A stretch of 64,000 nt of DNA, from the NCBI RefSeq assembly GCF_004349065.1, contig NZ_SMKZ01000025.1:1-64000 (forward strand). Direction: 5' to 3'. The stretch is from Jiangella asiatica. Lineage in GTDB: Bacteria > Actinomycetota > Actinomycetes > Jiangellales > Jiangellaceae. The position numbers and the translations under genes were made by a program. A model generated the notes under the pieces. That model saw nothing but the letters and a program-made list of their open reading frames with translations. It had not been told where the DNA came from and ran no database searches. Shown here in pieces: positions 9,726 through 19,199 of this stretch (the first letter of the stretch is position 1; every line of letters begins with the position of its first letter).

Positions 9726-10193
9726 TCAGTCGGGCTGCTTGGTCGCGGCCATCGTCTCCCGCTCGAAGGTCAGCAGGGCGTTGATGACGAGAGCTCGCTC
9801 CGCCGGCTTCAGCGGCTCGAACGCCGTGCGCCAGGCGCCGGCACCCGCGGACAGCCAGCTCTCGATGGCCTCGCGGTGCTCGTCGGCGATGGTGACGATG
9901 GTGCGTCGACGGTCCTGCTCGTCCTCGTGCCGCTGGAGGATCCCCTGGCGGCTGAGGTCGCCGACCATGAGGCTCACCGTCGTCGATGCGACGTCCAGTC
10001 CGTCGGCCAGGTCCTTGACCGCCGACGGGCCGTCGTAGAGCAGCAGGGCGAGCAGTGACAGGTGGCGCGGAGTGAGCGCGAAGTCGCGCAGCTGCTCGGG
10101 AACCGGCATGCGCTTGGAACGGGCGACCAGCCGGGGCATCAGCAAGATCATCTCGCGAACACCTTCGTCGACGGTCGGCTCGTCCTTCGGCAT
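9726..10193 (-). CDS. MarR-family transcriptional regulator
   Basis: This 155-residue protein is a typical MarR dimer. LTPRHLSLLALLLYDGPSAVKDLADGLDVASTTVSLMVGDLSRQGILQRHEDEQDRRRTIVTI is the winged helix with the DxRR wing. Neighbouring genes are not clearly linked, so its target is unknown. The 244 bases downstream (9482-9725) show no gene. Confidence 0.92.
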   Translation of the reverse strand: MPKDEPTVDEGVREMILLMPRLVARSKRMPVPEQLRDFALTPRHLSLLALLLYDGPSAVKDLADGLDVASTTVSLMVGDLSRQGILQRHEDEQDRRRTIVTIADEHREAIESWLSAGAGAWRTAFEPLKPAERALVINALLTFERETMAATKQPD

Positions 10194-10668
10194 GCAACCC
10201 TTCCCGGTTGGCGTTGCCGATCACCCTACTTCGACGGCGACGTCACCACTCCCCCCGCACGCGGCGGCTCCCCGTTGAGGCCCACCGCCCCGATCCGTGG
10301 CCGCGGGGACCCGAAATGATCACGTTCAGCACGAGATCTCGTGTCGCACCATGCTCGCAAGCCTCGTGATGCACGCGAAGTCCTCCTGATGGCCGCCGAG
10401 CGCCCGCGCCAGCGGACCGGATTGCGCAGCCACGAGGGCGGCTGGCTGTCGGTGGTTCCGACGGCCCACCGGACGGTCCCGCTGCCCCGGGGACGCCTTC
10501 ATCAACATCGAGTCCGTCATCGCGGGTCCTCGTGTGATGGTGGGTGGTGGGGCTGTGTGGCGCCACCAAACTTCCCACCATCGCCGTGAACCTGGGAACG
10601 GTGAGCGTGCGGCCCCTGCGGCTGCGGCGGCTAAGATGGAGATCCGATTCACCAGAGAATGGATATGC
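10194..10668. other. Intergenic region holding a palindromic repeat
   Basis: This region lies between the divergent MarR and aldo/keto reductase genes. The repeat element at 10314-10393 lies in it; the rest shows no gene. The last 40 bases (AGAGAATGGATATGCATG) are AT-richer than the surroundings and probably hold the promoter and start region of the aldo/keto reductase gene. Confidence 0.5.
10314..10393 (+). repeat. Mosaic palindromic repeat, copy 1
   Basis: The left part (AAATGATCACGTTCAGCA, then CACGAGATCTCGTG and CACCATGCTCGCAA) is nearly identical to the copy at 31230. The right part, read on the opposite strand (CATCAGGAGGACTTC), matches the arm of the copy at 23288. The outer stem is therefore no longer self-complementary. 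It looks like a recombinant or half-decayed member of the family. Confidence 0.75.
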
Positions 10669-11634
10669 ATGACACGCTCGCCGGTCGCATCCGAACGCCG
10701 CCTGGGCTCCACCGGCATCCCGGTCACTGATCTCACGATCGGCACGTCGTCGCTCGGCCGTGACACCGCGGCGGGTTCCCCGGCTGAGGAGGCGGCGGTC
10801 GCGACGGCACGAGCCATGCTCACCGGGCCGTTCGCGCTGCTGGACACGTCGAACACGTATGGCGGCGGGCGGTCGGAGGCCGTGCTCGGGCTGGCGCGGC
10901 GCACTCTCGGGAACGCCTCGGCCGGGGTCGTCACCAAGGTCGACCGCGATCCGGAGACCGGCGCCTTCGGGCGCGAGCGAGTGCTCCGTTCGTTCGAGGA
11001 GAGCATCGAGCGCCTGGGTGTGGAGCGGGTGCCGGTGCTCCACCTGCACGACCCCTACTCGGTCTCGTTCGCCGAGGCGACCGGTCCGGGAGGCGCGGTC
11101 GAGGCGCTGGTCGAGCTGCGCGACGCCGGCACCGTCGACGCCATCGGCATCGCGGCCGGCCCCATCCCGCTGATGACCGCGTATGTCGACACCGGCGCGT
11201 TCGACGTGGTGCTCAGCCACAACCGTTTCACGCTCGTCGACCGCAGTGCGCAGTCGCTGTTCGAGAACGCGCGCACGCGCGGCATGGGTGTGTTCAACGC
11301 CGCTCCGTTCGGCGCCGGCATCCTGGCCACCGGCGCCAGGACGGATGCGAGTTATGCGTACCGCCCGGCGCCGCCGGACTTGGTGGCCTGGGTCGAGCGG
11401 GCCGAACGGATCTGCGCGGACCACGGAACGTCACTCGTCGCGGTCGCGCTCTGGTTCTCGATCCGGTCACCGCTGGTCGACTCGACGGTGGTGGGCGCGT
11501 CCTCCGCGAGCCGGCTGGCAGAGCTGGACGCGCTGCGCTCGACGCCCCCGCCGGACGCGGTGTGGGAGGAGCTGGACGAGCTGGGTCCCGCTCCGACGCC
11601 CATCAGCGACCCTCCGCTGGAGGGACAGCGATGA
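10669..11634 (+). CDS. Aldo/keto reductase, candidate sugar 1-dehydrogenase
   Basis: This 321-residue TIM-barrel oxidoreductase has the AKR tetrad visible at D59 (LLDTSNTYGGG), Y64, K90 (VVTKVDRD) and H127 (LHLHDPY). The C-terminal SAS/NADP-binding loop (VVGASSASRLAEL) is present. It resembles the aldose/galactose dehydrogenase branch that oxidises aldoses at C1 to lactones. ATG 10669 is the likely start, and an in-frame ATG at 10636 is possible. Its stop overlaps the GH2 gene start (ATGA). The position beside glycosidases suggests it oxidises a released monosaccharide; apiose is one possibility. Confidence 0.85.
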   Translation: MTRSPVASERRLGSTGIPVTDLTIGTSSLGRDTAAGSPAEEAAVATARAMLTGPFALLDTSNTYGGGRSEAVLGLARRTLGNASAGVVTKVDRDPETGAFGRERVLRSFEESIERLGVERVPVLHLHDPYSVSFAEATGPGGAVEALVELRDAGTVDAIGIAAGPIPLMTAYVDTGAFDVVLSHNRFTLVDRSAQSLFENARTRGMGVFNAAPFGAGILATGARTDASYAYRPAPPDLVAWVERAERICADHGTSLVAVALWFSIRSPLVDSTVVGASSASRLAELDALRSTPPPDAVWEELDELGPAPTPISDPPLEGQR

Positions 11635-14573
11635 CCGGGTACTGGGAGAGCACCGAACCCGGCGCCGGCCGCCGGGCGCCCCGTGCCGACGCGGTGAGCG
11701 ACGCGGCCGTCCTGAGCCTGAACGGGGTGTGGCGCTTCCGGCTGTCACCGACGGCGGACGGCACCGGTGCCGCGTTCGTGGCGGACGACTTCGACGACTC
11801 GGCCTGGGACACGATGCGGGTGCCGTCGCACTGGGTCCTCGAGGAGTTCACCCCGCTGTCGGGCGGACCGGCGCGCTCCATGCGCGGCACCGAGGAAGGC
11901 CCGCTGTACACCAACACCGCCTATCCCATCCCGCTCGATCCGCCGCGAGTCCCGGCCGAGAACCCGACCGGGGACTACCGCCTCGTCTTCGGCGTCCCGG
12001 CGGGCTTCGGCCCGGCCGTGCTGCGGTTCCAGGGAGTCGACTCCTGCGCCAAAGTGTGGCTCAACGGCCGCGAGCTGGGCTGGTCCACGGGCAGCCGCCT
12101 GCCGTTCGAGTTCGACGCGCCGGTGCGCCCCGGCCGCAACGTGCTCGCGGTGCGGGTCCACCGGTGGTCGGCAGGAACCTACCTCGAAGACCAGGACATG
12201 TGGTGGCTGCCGGGGATCTTCCGTGACGTCGAGCTGCTCGCCCGGCCGACGTCGGGAGCCATCGACGACCACTTCGTGCATGCCGGCTACGACCCCGCCA
12301 CCGGGCTCGGTACGCTGCGGGTCGACTGCCCGGTGGACGCCGTGGTGGAGATCCCGGAGCTGGGCGTGCTGATGCCGGCGGGGCGGACCGCGAGCGTCGC
12401 CGTCGAGCCGTGGAGCGCGGATTCGCCCCGCCTCTACCGGGGCGTGCTGCGGTCCGACGGCGAGGCGGTCGACCTCGCGGTCGGGTTCCGGCGGGTGGAG
12501 ATCGTCGACGGCGTCTTCACCGTCAACGGCCGCCCGGTGAAGTTCCGCGGCGTGAACCGGCACGAGCACCACCCCGACACTGGGCGCACCCTGGACCGGG
12601 CGACCATGATCCAGGACATCGTCATGATGAAGCGCGCGAACGTCGACGCCGTACGCACCAGCCACTATCCGCCGCACCCGGAGTTCCTGCGCCTGTGCGA
12701 CGAGTACGGCCTGTGGGTCGTCGTGGAGTGCGACCTGGAGACGCACGGTTTCATCTACGCGGGGTGGGACGGCAACCCGCCCGCCGACCCGGCATGGAGA
12801 GACGCCGTCATGGACCGGCTGCACCGCACGGTCGAGCGCGACAAGAACCACCCGAGCGTCGTCATCTGGTCGCTGGCGAACGAGAGCTGGACGGGTGAGA
12901 CGTTCGGCGAGATGGAGCGCTGGCTGCGCGAGCGCGACCCGTCCCGCCCGGTCGTCTACGAGCGTGACCCGAGCTACCGCAACTCCGACTTCTACTCCCT
13001 CATGTACCCCTCGCTCGACCTGCTGGAGCAGATCGGACGGCACGAGGAGCCCACGCCCGCGGGCATCAGTGCCGACGAGGACGCCCGCCGGCGCGCCCTC
13101 CCGTTCCTGCTGATCGAGTACGCCCACGCCATGGGCAACGGACCCGGCTCGCTGAGCGACTACTGGCGGATCCTGTCCACGCACGACCGCATCTGCGGTG
13201 GCTTCGTGTGGGAGTGGATCGACCACGGCTACAACGCGGTCGCCGACGACGGCACGCCGTTCGTCATGCACGGCGAGGACGTCGACTACGAACCCAGCGG
13301 CCGGCGGTTCTGCCTGGACGGGCTCGTCTTCAGCGACCGCACGCCGACCCCCGGCCTGGTCGAGCTCGCCAAGGCCTACGAGCCGGTCTCGATCACGGTC
13401 GGCAGCGCCGTCACGATCGCCAACGCCAGGCACAGCGCCTCCACCGACGACCTCGTCTTCCGCTGGACCCTGGAGGACGACGAGACGCCGCGCGCGTCGA
13501 GCGCCCTGGCCGTGCCGCCGCTGGGGCCGGGCGAGACCGTGGAGCTGCCGCTGCCAGCAGGCGCGACCGGCCACGCTGGTCGCGGAGACCTGGTGCTGAC
13601 GGTCGAGGCGGCGCTCGCCGACGACACCGTGTGGGCCGATGCCGGGCATGTCGTCGCGTGGGGGCAGACCTTGCTGACGTCGACGCCCGCGCGGGCGCCC
13701 CGGCCGGCGCCGCCCGGCCGCGCCGTGACCGTCGACGACGGCGAGGTCGCCGTGGGCGAGGCCGTGTTCGACGCGGTCAGCGGGCGCCTGCGCCGGCTCG
13801 GCGCGCTCGAGCTGGACGGACCGTGGCTGGACCTCCACCGCGCGCCGACGGAGAACGACCACGGTCAGGGCGCGATCAACGACATCGCCTCGGTGTGGCG
13901 CAAGACAGCGCTACACCGGATGCTCCATCGCACCGATGCCGTCAGCGCGGGCGACGGGTGGCTGCGGGTCGCCGGCCGCACCGCGCCGCGCACGCACCCG
14001 CACGGTGTCGCGTGGACGATGTTGTGGACCGAGGACGACGACGGCGTCGCGCTGGAGGCGACCGCGGACTTCGTCGGGCCCTGGGCGGACACGCCGTACC
14101 TGCACCGCGACGTCTGGGTGCCGCGGCTGGGACTACTGTTCGCGCTGCCCGGTGGCGTAGAGCGGGCCGAGTGGTTCGGACGCGGTCCGGGGGAGACCTA
14201 CGTCGACTCCTTCGAGGGCTCGCGCATCGGGCGCTACGCCCGGACGGTCGACGACCTGCAGGTGCCGTACCCGGTCCCGCAGGAGAACGGCAACCACGTG
14301 CAGACCCGCTGGCTCCAGCTCACCGGCCCGGACCTCCCCTGCCTGCGCGTCGTCGGCGAGCCGCACTTCGACTTCACGGCCCGACGCTGGACCTCCGTCG
14401 CGCTCCAGGAGGCACGAAAGCCGCATGATCTTGTCGACTCGGGCCGGGTGTGGCTCAACCTCGACCATGCGCAGCAGGGCGTCGGCTCGGCATCCGTCGG
14501 GCCGGCGCTGCCGGAGCGCTACCGCATCCCCCGGGAGCGCACCGTGTGGCGGGTCCGGCTGGGGGCCGTCTGA
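11631..14573 (+). CDS. Glycoside hydrolase family 2, LacZ-like beta-galactosidase
   Basis: This 980-residue enzyme has the LacZ five-domain plan: sugar-binding jelly roll (about 25-210), Ig-like domain, TIM barrel (about 300-585), a second Ig-like domain and a C-terminal beta-sandwich (about 710-980). The acid/base Glu is E418 in SLANES and the nucleophile is E496 in IEYAHAMGNGPG, both matching LacZ. No signal peptide is seen, so it acts inside the cell on imported oligosaccharides. It is co-transcribed with the aldo/keto reductase. The exact sugar (galactose, or another such as arabinopyranose) is not decided by the motifs. Confidence 0.93.
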   Translation: MTGYWESTEPGAGRRAPRADAVSDAAVLSLNGVWRFRLSPTADGTGAAFVADDFDDSAWDTMRVPSHWVLEEFTPLSGGPARSMRGTEEGPLYTNTAYPIPLDPPRVPAENPTGDYRLVFGVPAGFGPAVLRFQGVDSCAKVWLNGRELGWSTGSRLPFEFDAPVRPGRNVLAVRVHRWSAGTYLEDQDMWWLPGIFRDVELLARPTSGAIDDHFVHAGYDPATGLGTLRVDCPVDAVVEIPELGVLMPAGRTASVAVEPWSADSPRLYRGVLRSDGEAVDLAVGFRRVEIVDGVFTVNGRPVKFRGVNRHEHHPDTGRTLDRATMIQDIVMMKRANVDAVRTSHYPPHPEFLRLCDEYGLWVVVECDLETHGFIYAGWDGNPPADPAWRDAVMDRLHRTVERDKNHPSVVIWSLANESWTGETFGEMERWLRERDPSRPVVYERDPSYRNSDFYSLMYPSLDLLEQIGRHEEPTPAGISADEDARRRALPFLLIEYAHAMGNGPGSLSDYWRILSTHDRICGGFVWEWIDHGYNAVADDGTPFVMHGEDVDYEPSGRRFCLDGLVFSDRTPTPGLVELAKAYEPVSITVGSAVTIANARHSASTDDLVFRWTLEDDETPRASSALAVPPLGPGETVELPLPAGATGHAGRGDLVLTVEAALADDTVWADAGHVVAWGQTLLTSTPARAPRPAPPGRAVTVDDGEVAVGEAVFDAVSGRLRRLGALELDGPWLDLHRAPTENDHGQGAINDIASVWRKTALHRMLHRTDAVSAGDGWLRVAGRTAPRTHPHGVAWTMLWTEDDDGVALEATADFVGPWADTPYLHRDVWVPRLGLLFALPGGVERAEWFGRGPGETYVDSFEGSRIGRYARTVDDLQVPYPVPQENGNHVQTRWLQLTGPDLPCLRVVGEPHFDFTARRWTSVALQEARKPHDLVDSGRVWLNLDHAQQGVGSASVGPALPERYRIPRERTVWRVRLGAV

Positions 14574-14579
14574 GGCGGC

Positions 14580-15842
14580 TCAGCCGCCCAGGGCCAGTAC
14601 CTCTTGGAAGAGGCGGTCGCCGCCGACCTGCCCGCCCTTGAGCAGCAGCTCGAGGCCGTCGATGGCGGGTTCGGCGGCGTGCGCGCGCAGCAGGACGACG
14701 TTGTGCCACGGGTTCGCGGCGATCGAGAGCGACTCGACACCCAGCAGGCGCGTGACCCGGCCGGAGGTGTCGCCGCCGCAGACGATGACGCGGCGGGTCA
14801 GCCCGGCGCGCACGGCGGTGTCGACGACGGTCGCCGCGGCCTGGGCGATCAGGTCGAGGACGGGCCGCCCGGCCGCCGCGGAAGCATCGGCGTCGTCCGA
14901 CGTCAGGGCGACGCTACGGCCGCCGCGAAGCGCGTGCACCGTCTGCTCCAGAACCTGGTCGGGCCCGGCCGGCGCGATCGGCAGCGGGCGCACCAGCCAG
15001 CCTTCGGCCGCCGCCGCGTCGGCTTGCCGTCGCGTCCGCGGGGAGAGGCTTCCGGAGACGACGAGGACCGGTCCCTCGGCGGGTGCGGAGGCGGGCGGCC
15101 GCGGGGAGCCCATCGGGTCGGCCGCGGCGATGGCGTGGCTCAGCCCACCCGAGCCGATCGCGAACACCGGAGGCGGGATGCGGAGCACGGCCCGGCCGAC
15201 GGCGACGAGGTGCTCGTCGTCCACCGCGTCCAGAACGAGCGCCGCCGCGTCGCTGGTGCCGATGCGCTCGGCGAGCTGCTCGTCGTACGCGGTGAACGGC
15301 AGCGAGCCGACCGGGAGCTCCGTCTGCCGCCCCACGTGCAGGGCGAGATCGGACTCCGTCATCGGGGTGGACGGGTGCGCCGACATGGTCGGCTGCCGGT
15401 CCAGCCGGTAGACGACGCCGTCCTCGGCGGCGAAGTGGTGACCGAAGATCGTGTAGCGCCCGAAGTCGGGTTGGGCGAACAGCATCGGCACCGGCCGGTC
15501 GGCGACGATCGCGCGGCCGAGCTCGACGACGCGGCCGAGGCTGCCGACCGCGGGTGAGGAGTCCGCGGTCGAGCATGCCTTGTACTGCACGACCTGCGGA
15601 TCGAGCGCGGCGAACGCCTCGAACATCCTGGTCAGCTCGGTGGCCATGGCCGCCGTCGGCAGCGAGCGGGCGATGCCGGCGACGCCGACGACGTCCACCT
15701 CCGCGGCGGCGCGACGCAGCGCCTCCTGAGCCGGCAGCCGCGTGAACAGCCGGCCGGTCCATCCGCGCCGCGCGAACTGCAGCAACGCGTCGACGCTGCC
15801 GGTGAAGTCGTCGCCGTAGAACGCGGCGCGAGCTCTAGGCAC
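14580..15842 (-). CDS. oiaK: Four-carbon acid-sugar kinase family, candidate 3-oxo-isoapionate kinase
   Basis: This 420-residue protein belongs to the OtnK/DUF1537 kinase family: AFYGDDFTGSVDALLQFARRG at the N-terminus (residues 7-27) and a C-terminal nucleotide-binding part with RVIVCGGDTSGRVTRLLGVESLSI. GTG 15842 is chosen because FYGDDFTGS normally lies at the very N-terminus. It overlaps the stop of the RuBisCO-like gene by eight bases. Kinase plus RuBisCO-like partner is the known OiaK/OiaX pairing of apionate breakdown, in which 3-oxo-isoapionate is phosphorylated at O4. Other acid-sugar substrates (threonate type) remain possible. Confidence 0.78.
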   Translation of the reverse strand: MPRARAAFYGDDFTGSVDALLQFARRGWTGRLFTRLPAQEALRRAAAEVDVVGVAGIARSLPTAAMATELTRMFEAFAALDPQVVQYKACSTADSSPAVGSLGRVVELGRAIVADRPVPMLFAQPDFGRYTIFGHHFAAEDGVVYRLDRQPTMSAHPSTPMTESDLALHVGRQTELPVGSLPFTAYDEQLAERIGTSDAAALVLDAVDDEHLVAVGRAVLRIPPPVFAIGSGGLSHAIAAADPMGSPRPPASAPAEGPVLVVSGSLSPRTRRQADAAAAEGWLVRPLPIAPAGPDQVLEQTVHALRGGRSVALTSDDADASAAAGRPVLDLIAQAAATVVDTAVRAGLTRRVIVCGGDTSGRVTRLLGVESLSIAANPWHNVVLLRAHAAEPAIDGLELLLKGGQVGGDRLFQEVLALGG

Positions 15843-17100
15843 GGACCGGGCCGAACAACTCGGCGGCGCGGCGCAGCGGCTGCGAACGCGCGAACGCCGT
15901 GTCCGCGGTCTCGCCGAGCGCCGCGGACTCCCAGGCCTCACGCATGCTGGCCACGCCCGCCGCCGCTCCGTCCGGGTGGCCGTGAATGCCGCCACCGGCC
16001 AGGACGAGCAGGTCGGTGGTGCGCACGGCGGCATAGGTCGCGTGTGCCAGGCCGCCCCACTGGCCGGAGGACAGCACCGGGACGGTCGAGGTGAGCCCGA
16101 GGAGCGGCTCGCGGACCGCGGCGATGGAGTCGAGCACCTGCGCGTCGGACTCGTAGAACTTGTTGCTGATCCCGTTGGTGTGCAGGTGGTCGGCGCCCGC
16201 GAGGCGAGCGAGTTTCTGCCACGCCCGGAACCCTATCCCGACCTGGTCAGACCGACTGATCGCCCCGATCATCGCCCGGTGACCGTGGATCGGGACGGCG
16301 GCGTGGCGGCGGATGAACTCGAGCCCGGCCAGGCCGACGAGGTTGACGCACACCATGACGCAGGTGCCGCCCGCGGCCATCACGAGATCGTGGTTCGCCG
16401 CGAGCCGCCCGATGTCGTCGGTGATGTTGAACGCGTACATCGGCTTCCGGCCGGTGCGGTCGGCGTGGCGCTCCAGCACCGGCATGACCGCCCGGACCCG
16501 CTCGGCCAGCGGCGCTGCCGGCCCGTTGCCCTGCAGCTCGTCGTCCTTGATGAAGTCGACGCCCGCCTCGGCGAGCTCCCCGACGAGCTCGGCGAGCTCG
16601 GCCGGGGAAAGGCCGATGCTCGGTTTGATGATCGTCCCGATCATGGCGCCCTCGGAGCGGCTCATGAGCCGCCGGGTGCCGTCGACGCCGAAGGCAGGAC
16701 CGGGGTAACGGTCCGCGAACGGCAGTGGCAGCTCGAGGTCGACGAGCTTGACGGCGGCGAACTCCTTCAGCTCGAAGAGGTTGCCGGCGACCGCCGCCAG
16801 CAGGTTCGGCATCGACGGGCCGAAGTTGTCCAGCGGGAAGCGCAGGCTCAGCCGGGCGCGGCGGCGTTCGTCCGGGTCACCGATCGAACCGGGAAGCGGT
16901 GAGCCGCCGGTGAGAGGCAGCTCTTCGATCGCGTGGACCTGCGCTGCGAAGCGCGCCCGGAGGTCGTCGGACTCGCGCTCGACCCGGACGAACGTGCCCG
17001 TGGACTGTTCGCCGGCAAGGACCTCGGCGGCGACGTCGAGGGGAAGGGACGTCTCTACGATGTACGTGGCGACGACCTGGCGACTGGTCACGTGGGTCAC
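15835..17100 (-). CDS. oiaX: RuBisCO-like protein, candidate 3-oxo-isoapionate-4-phosphate decarboxylase (OiaX type)
   Basis: This 421-residue RuBisCO large-subunit homologue keeps the carbamylation/metal motif FIKDDE (K185, D187, E188). It has KPS at 159-161 where true RuBisCO has KPK, and lacks the usual loop-6 lysine motif, so it does not fix CO2. Form-IV relatives act on sugar phosphates; those paired with a DUF1537 kinase are OiaX (decarboxylase) or OiaT (transcarboxylase/hydrolase). GTG 17100 overlaps the GH127 stop (GTGA). With the apnO/apnL genes elsewhere in the window, the apionate role is favoured. OiaX versus OiaT cannot be decided by eye. Confidence 0.8.
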   Translation of the reverse strand: MTHVTSRQVVATYIVETSLPLDVAAEVLAGEQSTGTFVRVERESDDLRARFAAQVHAIEELPLTGGSPLPGSIGDPDERRRARLSLRFPLDNFGPSMPNLLAAVAGNLFELKEFAAVKLVDLELPLPFADRYPGPAFGVDGTRRLMSRSEGAMIGTIIKPSIGLSPAELAELVGELAEAGVDFIKDDELQGNGPAAPLAERVRAVMPVLERHADRTGRKPMYAFNITDDIGRLAANHDLVMAAGGTCVMVCVNLVGLAGLEFIRRHAAVPIHGHRAMIGAISRSDQVGIGFRAWQKLARLAGADHLHTNGISNKFYESDAQVLDSIAAVREPLLGLTSTVPVLSSGQWGGLAHATYAAVRTTDLLVLAGGGIHGHPDGAAAGVASMREAWESAALGETADTAFARSQPLRRAAELFGPVRA

Positions 17101-19088
17101 CAGACCACCGGGAGCCACACGGTCATCTCGCTCCGCCCGCGGTTGCCCCACGCGTAGTAGGGCACGAGCCGCGCCGAGGTGGTGGACACCTCGGCGTCGG
17201 TGAGGTCCTCGTACAGAGAATCCTCGGATCCGGCCGGTAGCACGGCCAGCTCGACATCGAGGGCAACGACACGGTGCCCCGCGATGTCGGCGTCGACGGG
17301 CGTCAGCGCGGCACCGCGCCGCAGCGCAGCCTGCTCGAGCGTGACCCCGTCGGCGAGGTCGGTGCTCTCGAGGCAGTAGACAAGCGGGCCGCGACGCACG
17401 GCCACCTGGTTGGTCGCCTCCTCGGCCAGGCGATGCGCGCGGGTCACCCGGACCGGCATCGGCAGGGTCAGCTCGACCACGTCGCCGGCCAGCCAGTCGC
17501 GATCGACCCGGGTGTAGGAACCCGGCGCTGTCACCGTGGCGCTCTCGCCGTTGACGCGCAGCGAGGCGTCCGTCGCCCAGCCCGGGATGCGAAGCCGCAG
17601 CGGGAGACCACCGCCCGCCGCCTCGGTGACGGTGAACGTGATCCGCCCGTCCCACGGGTAGTCGCTGTCCTCGTGCAGGGCGAGCGCGCGGCCGTCGTCG
17701 GTCGAGACCCGAAGGTCGCTGCCGCCGTAGAGGTGCACGTACAGGCCGTCGTCGCCCAGCGCGGCGACCCGTTCGTGGAAGCGCGCCAGGGTGCGCGCGA
17801 TGTTGGGTGGGCAGCAGAAGACGGAGAGGTAGGCCTGGCGCAGCCGGGCGTCGGAGGGCGGTGGCTGCGGGGCGGGGCGGATGGCGGTGTCTCCGGGGCG
17901 CCGCAGGGGATACGGCAGGTCGCGTACCTGGCGCAGCGGGTTGGTGTAGAAGTACTCCGAGCCTTCGAGGCTGACGCTCGCGAGCAGGCTGTTGAAGGCG
18001 ATCTGCTCGATCACGTCGGCGTACTTCGCGTCGCCGGTGAGCGACAGCATCCGCTCGCTCCACAGGATCATGCCGACGTTGGCGCACGACTCGTTGTGCG
18101 CAGTCGTGTGCGGTAGCTGGTACGCGCGGCCGTAGGCCTGGTGGACCCGGCTGATCTGGTCCTGCCACGGATATCCGTCGGGGGACGCGCCGTCGTACAG
18201 CGCGCCGCAGCCACCGGTGATGTAGAGCTTCGTGTCGACGACGTCGTCCCACAGCCGCGTCAGGACGCCGGCGAGTTGGTCGTCGCCCGTCTCCATGACG
18301 AGATCGGCGAGCCCCGCGAACAGGTAGTTGGCGCGCACTGCGTGACCGGCCATCACGGTCTGTTCGCGGACGGGCACGCGGTCCTGGTTGTCGTCGCCGC
18401 CCTGGAAGTCGTCCCGTACCCGCAGGAACGCCTCGGCCAGCCGGAGGCAACGCTCGTCCCCGGTGGCCCGGTAGAGGTCGATCACCGCCATGTAGTGCGA
18501 CGGGCAGATCGCGCTGCGTGCGAGCTCGACGGGCTTGTCGGCGGCGAGGTGTTCCAGGAAGCCGGCGGCTTTCCGCGCGGCATCGAGCAGGGTGGTCGAG
18601 CCGGTGACTTCATGGTGCCGTACGCCGGCGGTGATGAGGTGGCCGAGGTTGTAGGTCTCGAAGTGGAAGCGGTCGGCCAGCTCCGACACGTTCTCGTCGT
18701 TGCGGGCGGAGATGATGGTCGGCGTGTGCAGGTAGCCGTCCTCTCGCTGCACCGACGCGATGAGCTGAGCGACCCCGTCGATGGTCGTCGCGAGCTCGGG
18801 GTCCGGGTCGGTCTCGAGGCGCGCGACCGCTGCCTCCAGCCACTTGTAGAGGTCGCCGTCCATGAACGGCGGGCCGGAGTGGGTGCCCTGTTCGAGCCCG
18901 GCGGCGATGCGGAAGTTCGTCAGGCCGGGGCTGACCGCCGGGTTCTGCAGCGAGTCCCAGATCTGAGGGATCGTCACATCCCGGGTGCGGTCGTGCACGT
19001 GACCCCAGAAGCCTCCCGTCCAGCGGGCTTTGTCGGCACCGAGCGGTCTCAGGCGGGCGTGCGCCCGGAGCGCTGTCGTGGCGGGCAT
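17097..19088 (-). CDS. Glycoside hydrolase family 127
   Basis: This 663-residue (alpha/alpha)6-barrel enzyme carries the GH127 active site: E333 and C335 in HNESCANVGM and the C425-C426 pair in FCCPPN. These match the Zn-held cysteine nucleophile arrangement of beta-L-arabinofuranosidase. No signal peptide is present. ATG 19088 follows GAAGGAA. It heads an operon with the RuBisCO-like and kinase genes, overlapping the former. GH127 also includes an aceric acid hydrolase acting on a branched sugar of rhamnogalacturonan II, so an apiose-like branched furanose is a reasonable candidate leaving sugar here. Confidence 0.93.
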   Translation of the reverse strand: MPATTALRAHARLRPLGADKARWTGGFWGHVHDRTRDVTIPQIWDSLQNPAVSPGLTNFRIAAGLEQGTHSGPPFMDGDLYKWLEAAVARLETDPDPELATTIDGVAQLIASVQREDGYLHTPTIISARNDENVSELADRFHFETYNLGHLITAGVRHHEVTGSTTLLDAARKAAGFLEHLAADKPVELARSAICPSHYMAVIDLYRATGDERCLRLAEAFLRVRDDFQGGDDNQDRVPVREQTVMAGHAVRANYLFAGLADLVMETGDDQLAGVLTRLWDDVVDTKLYITGGCGALYDGASPDGYPWQDQISRVHQAYGRAYQLPHTTAHNESCANVGMILWSERMLSLTGDAKYADVIEQIAFNSLLASVSLEGSEYFYTNPLRQVRDLPYPLRRPGDTAIRPAPQPPPSDARLRQAYLSVFCCPPNIARTLARFHERVAALGDDGLYVHLYGGSDLRVSTDDGRALALHEDSDYPWDGRITFTVTEAAGGGLPLRLRIPGWATDASLRVNGESATVTAPGSYTRVDRDWLAGDVVELTLPMPVRVTRAHRLAEEATNQVAVRRGPLVYCLESTDLADGVTLEQAALRRGAALTPVDADIAGHRVVALDVELAVLPAGSEDSLYEDLTDAEVSTTSARLVPYYAWGNRGRSEMTVWLPVVW

Positions 19089-19199
19089 CGGGTTCCTTCC
19101 GAGAGGGCTTCAGTCTCGTCGTGGGCTCGCGGCGCCGGCAACCAGGCGTGGTCCCGCGGCCAGATTACGGGCGGCTGCAAGTTCTCGCAAGCATGCATG

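Noticed and set aside
10194-10668. Small genes in the gap before the aldo/keto reductase
   Set aside because: The frames overlap the palindromic repeat and lack ribosome binding sites or domain character.
11745-13862. Long minus-strand frame opposite the GH2 gene
   Set aside because: The GH2 gene has intact catalytic motifs over its whole length; the antisense frame has no recognisable domain.
15835-17100. RuBisCO and a Calvin cycle
   Set aside because: KPK is changed to KPS, the loop-6 lysine motif is absent, and the partner is a DUF1537 kinase rather than phosphoribulokinase.
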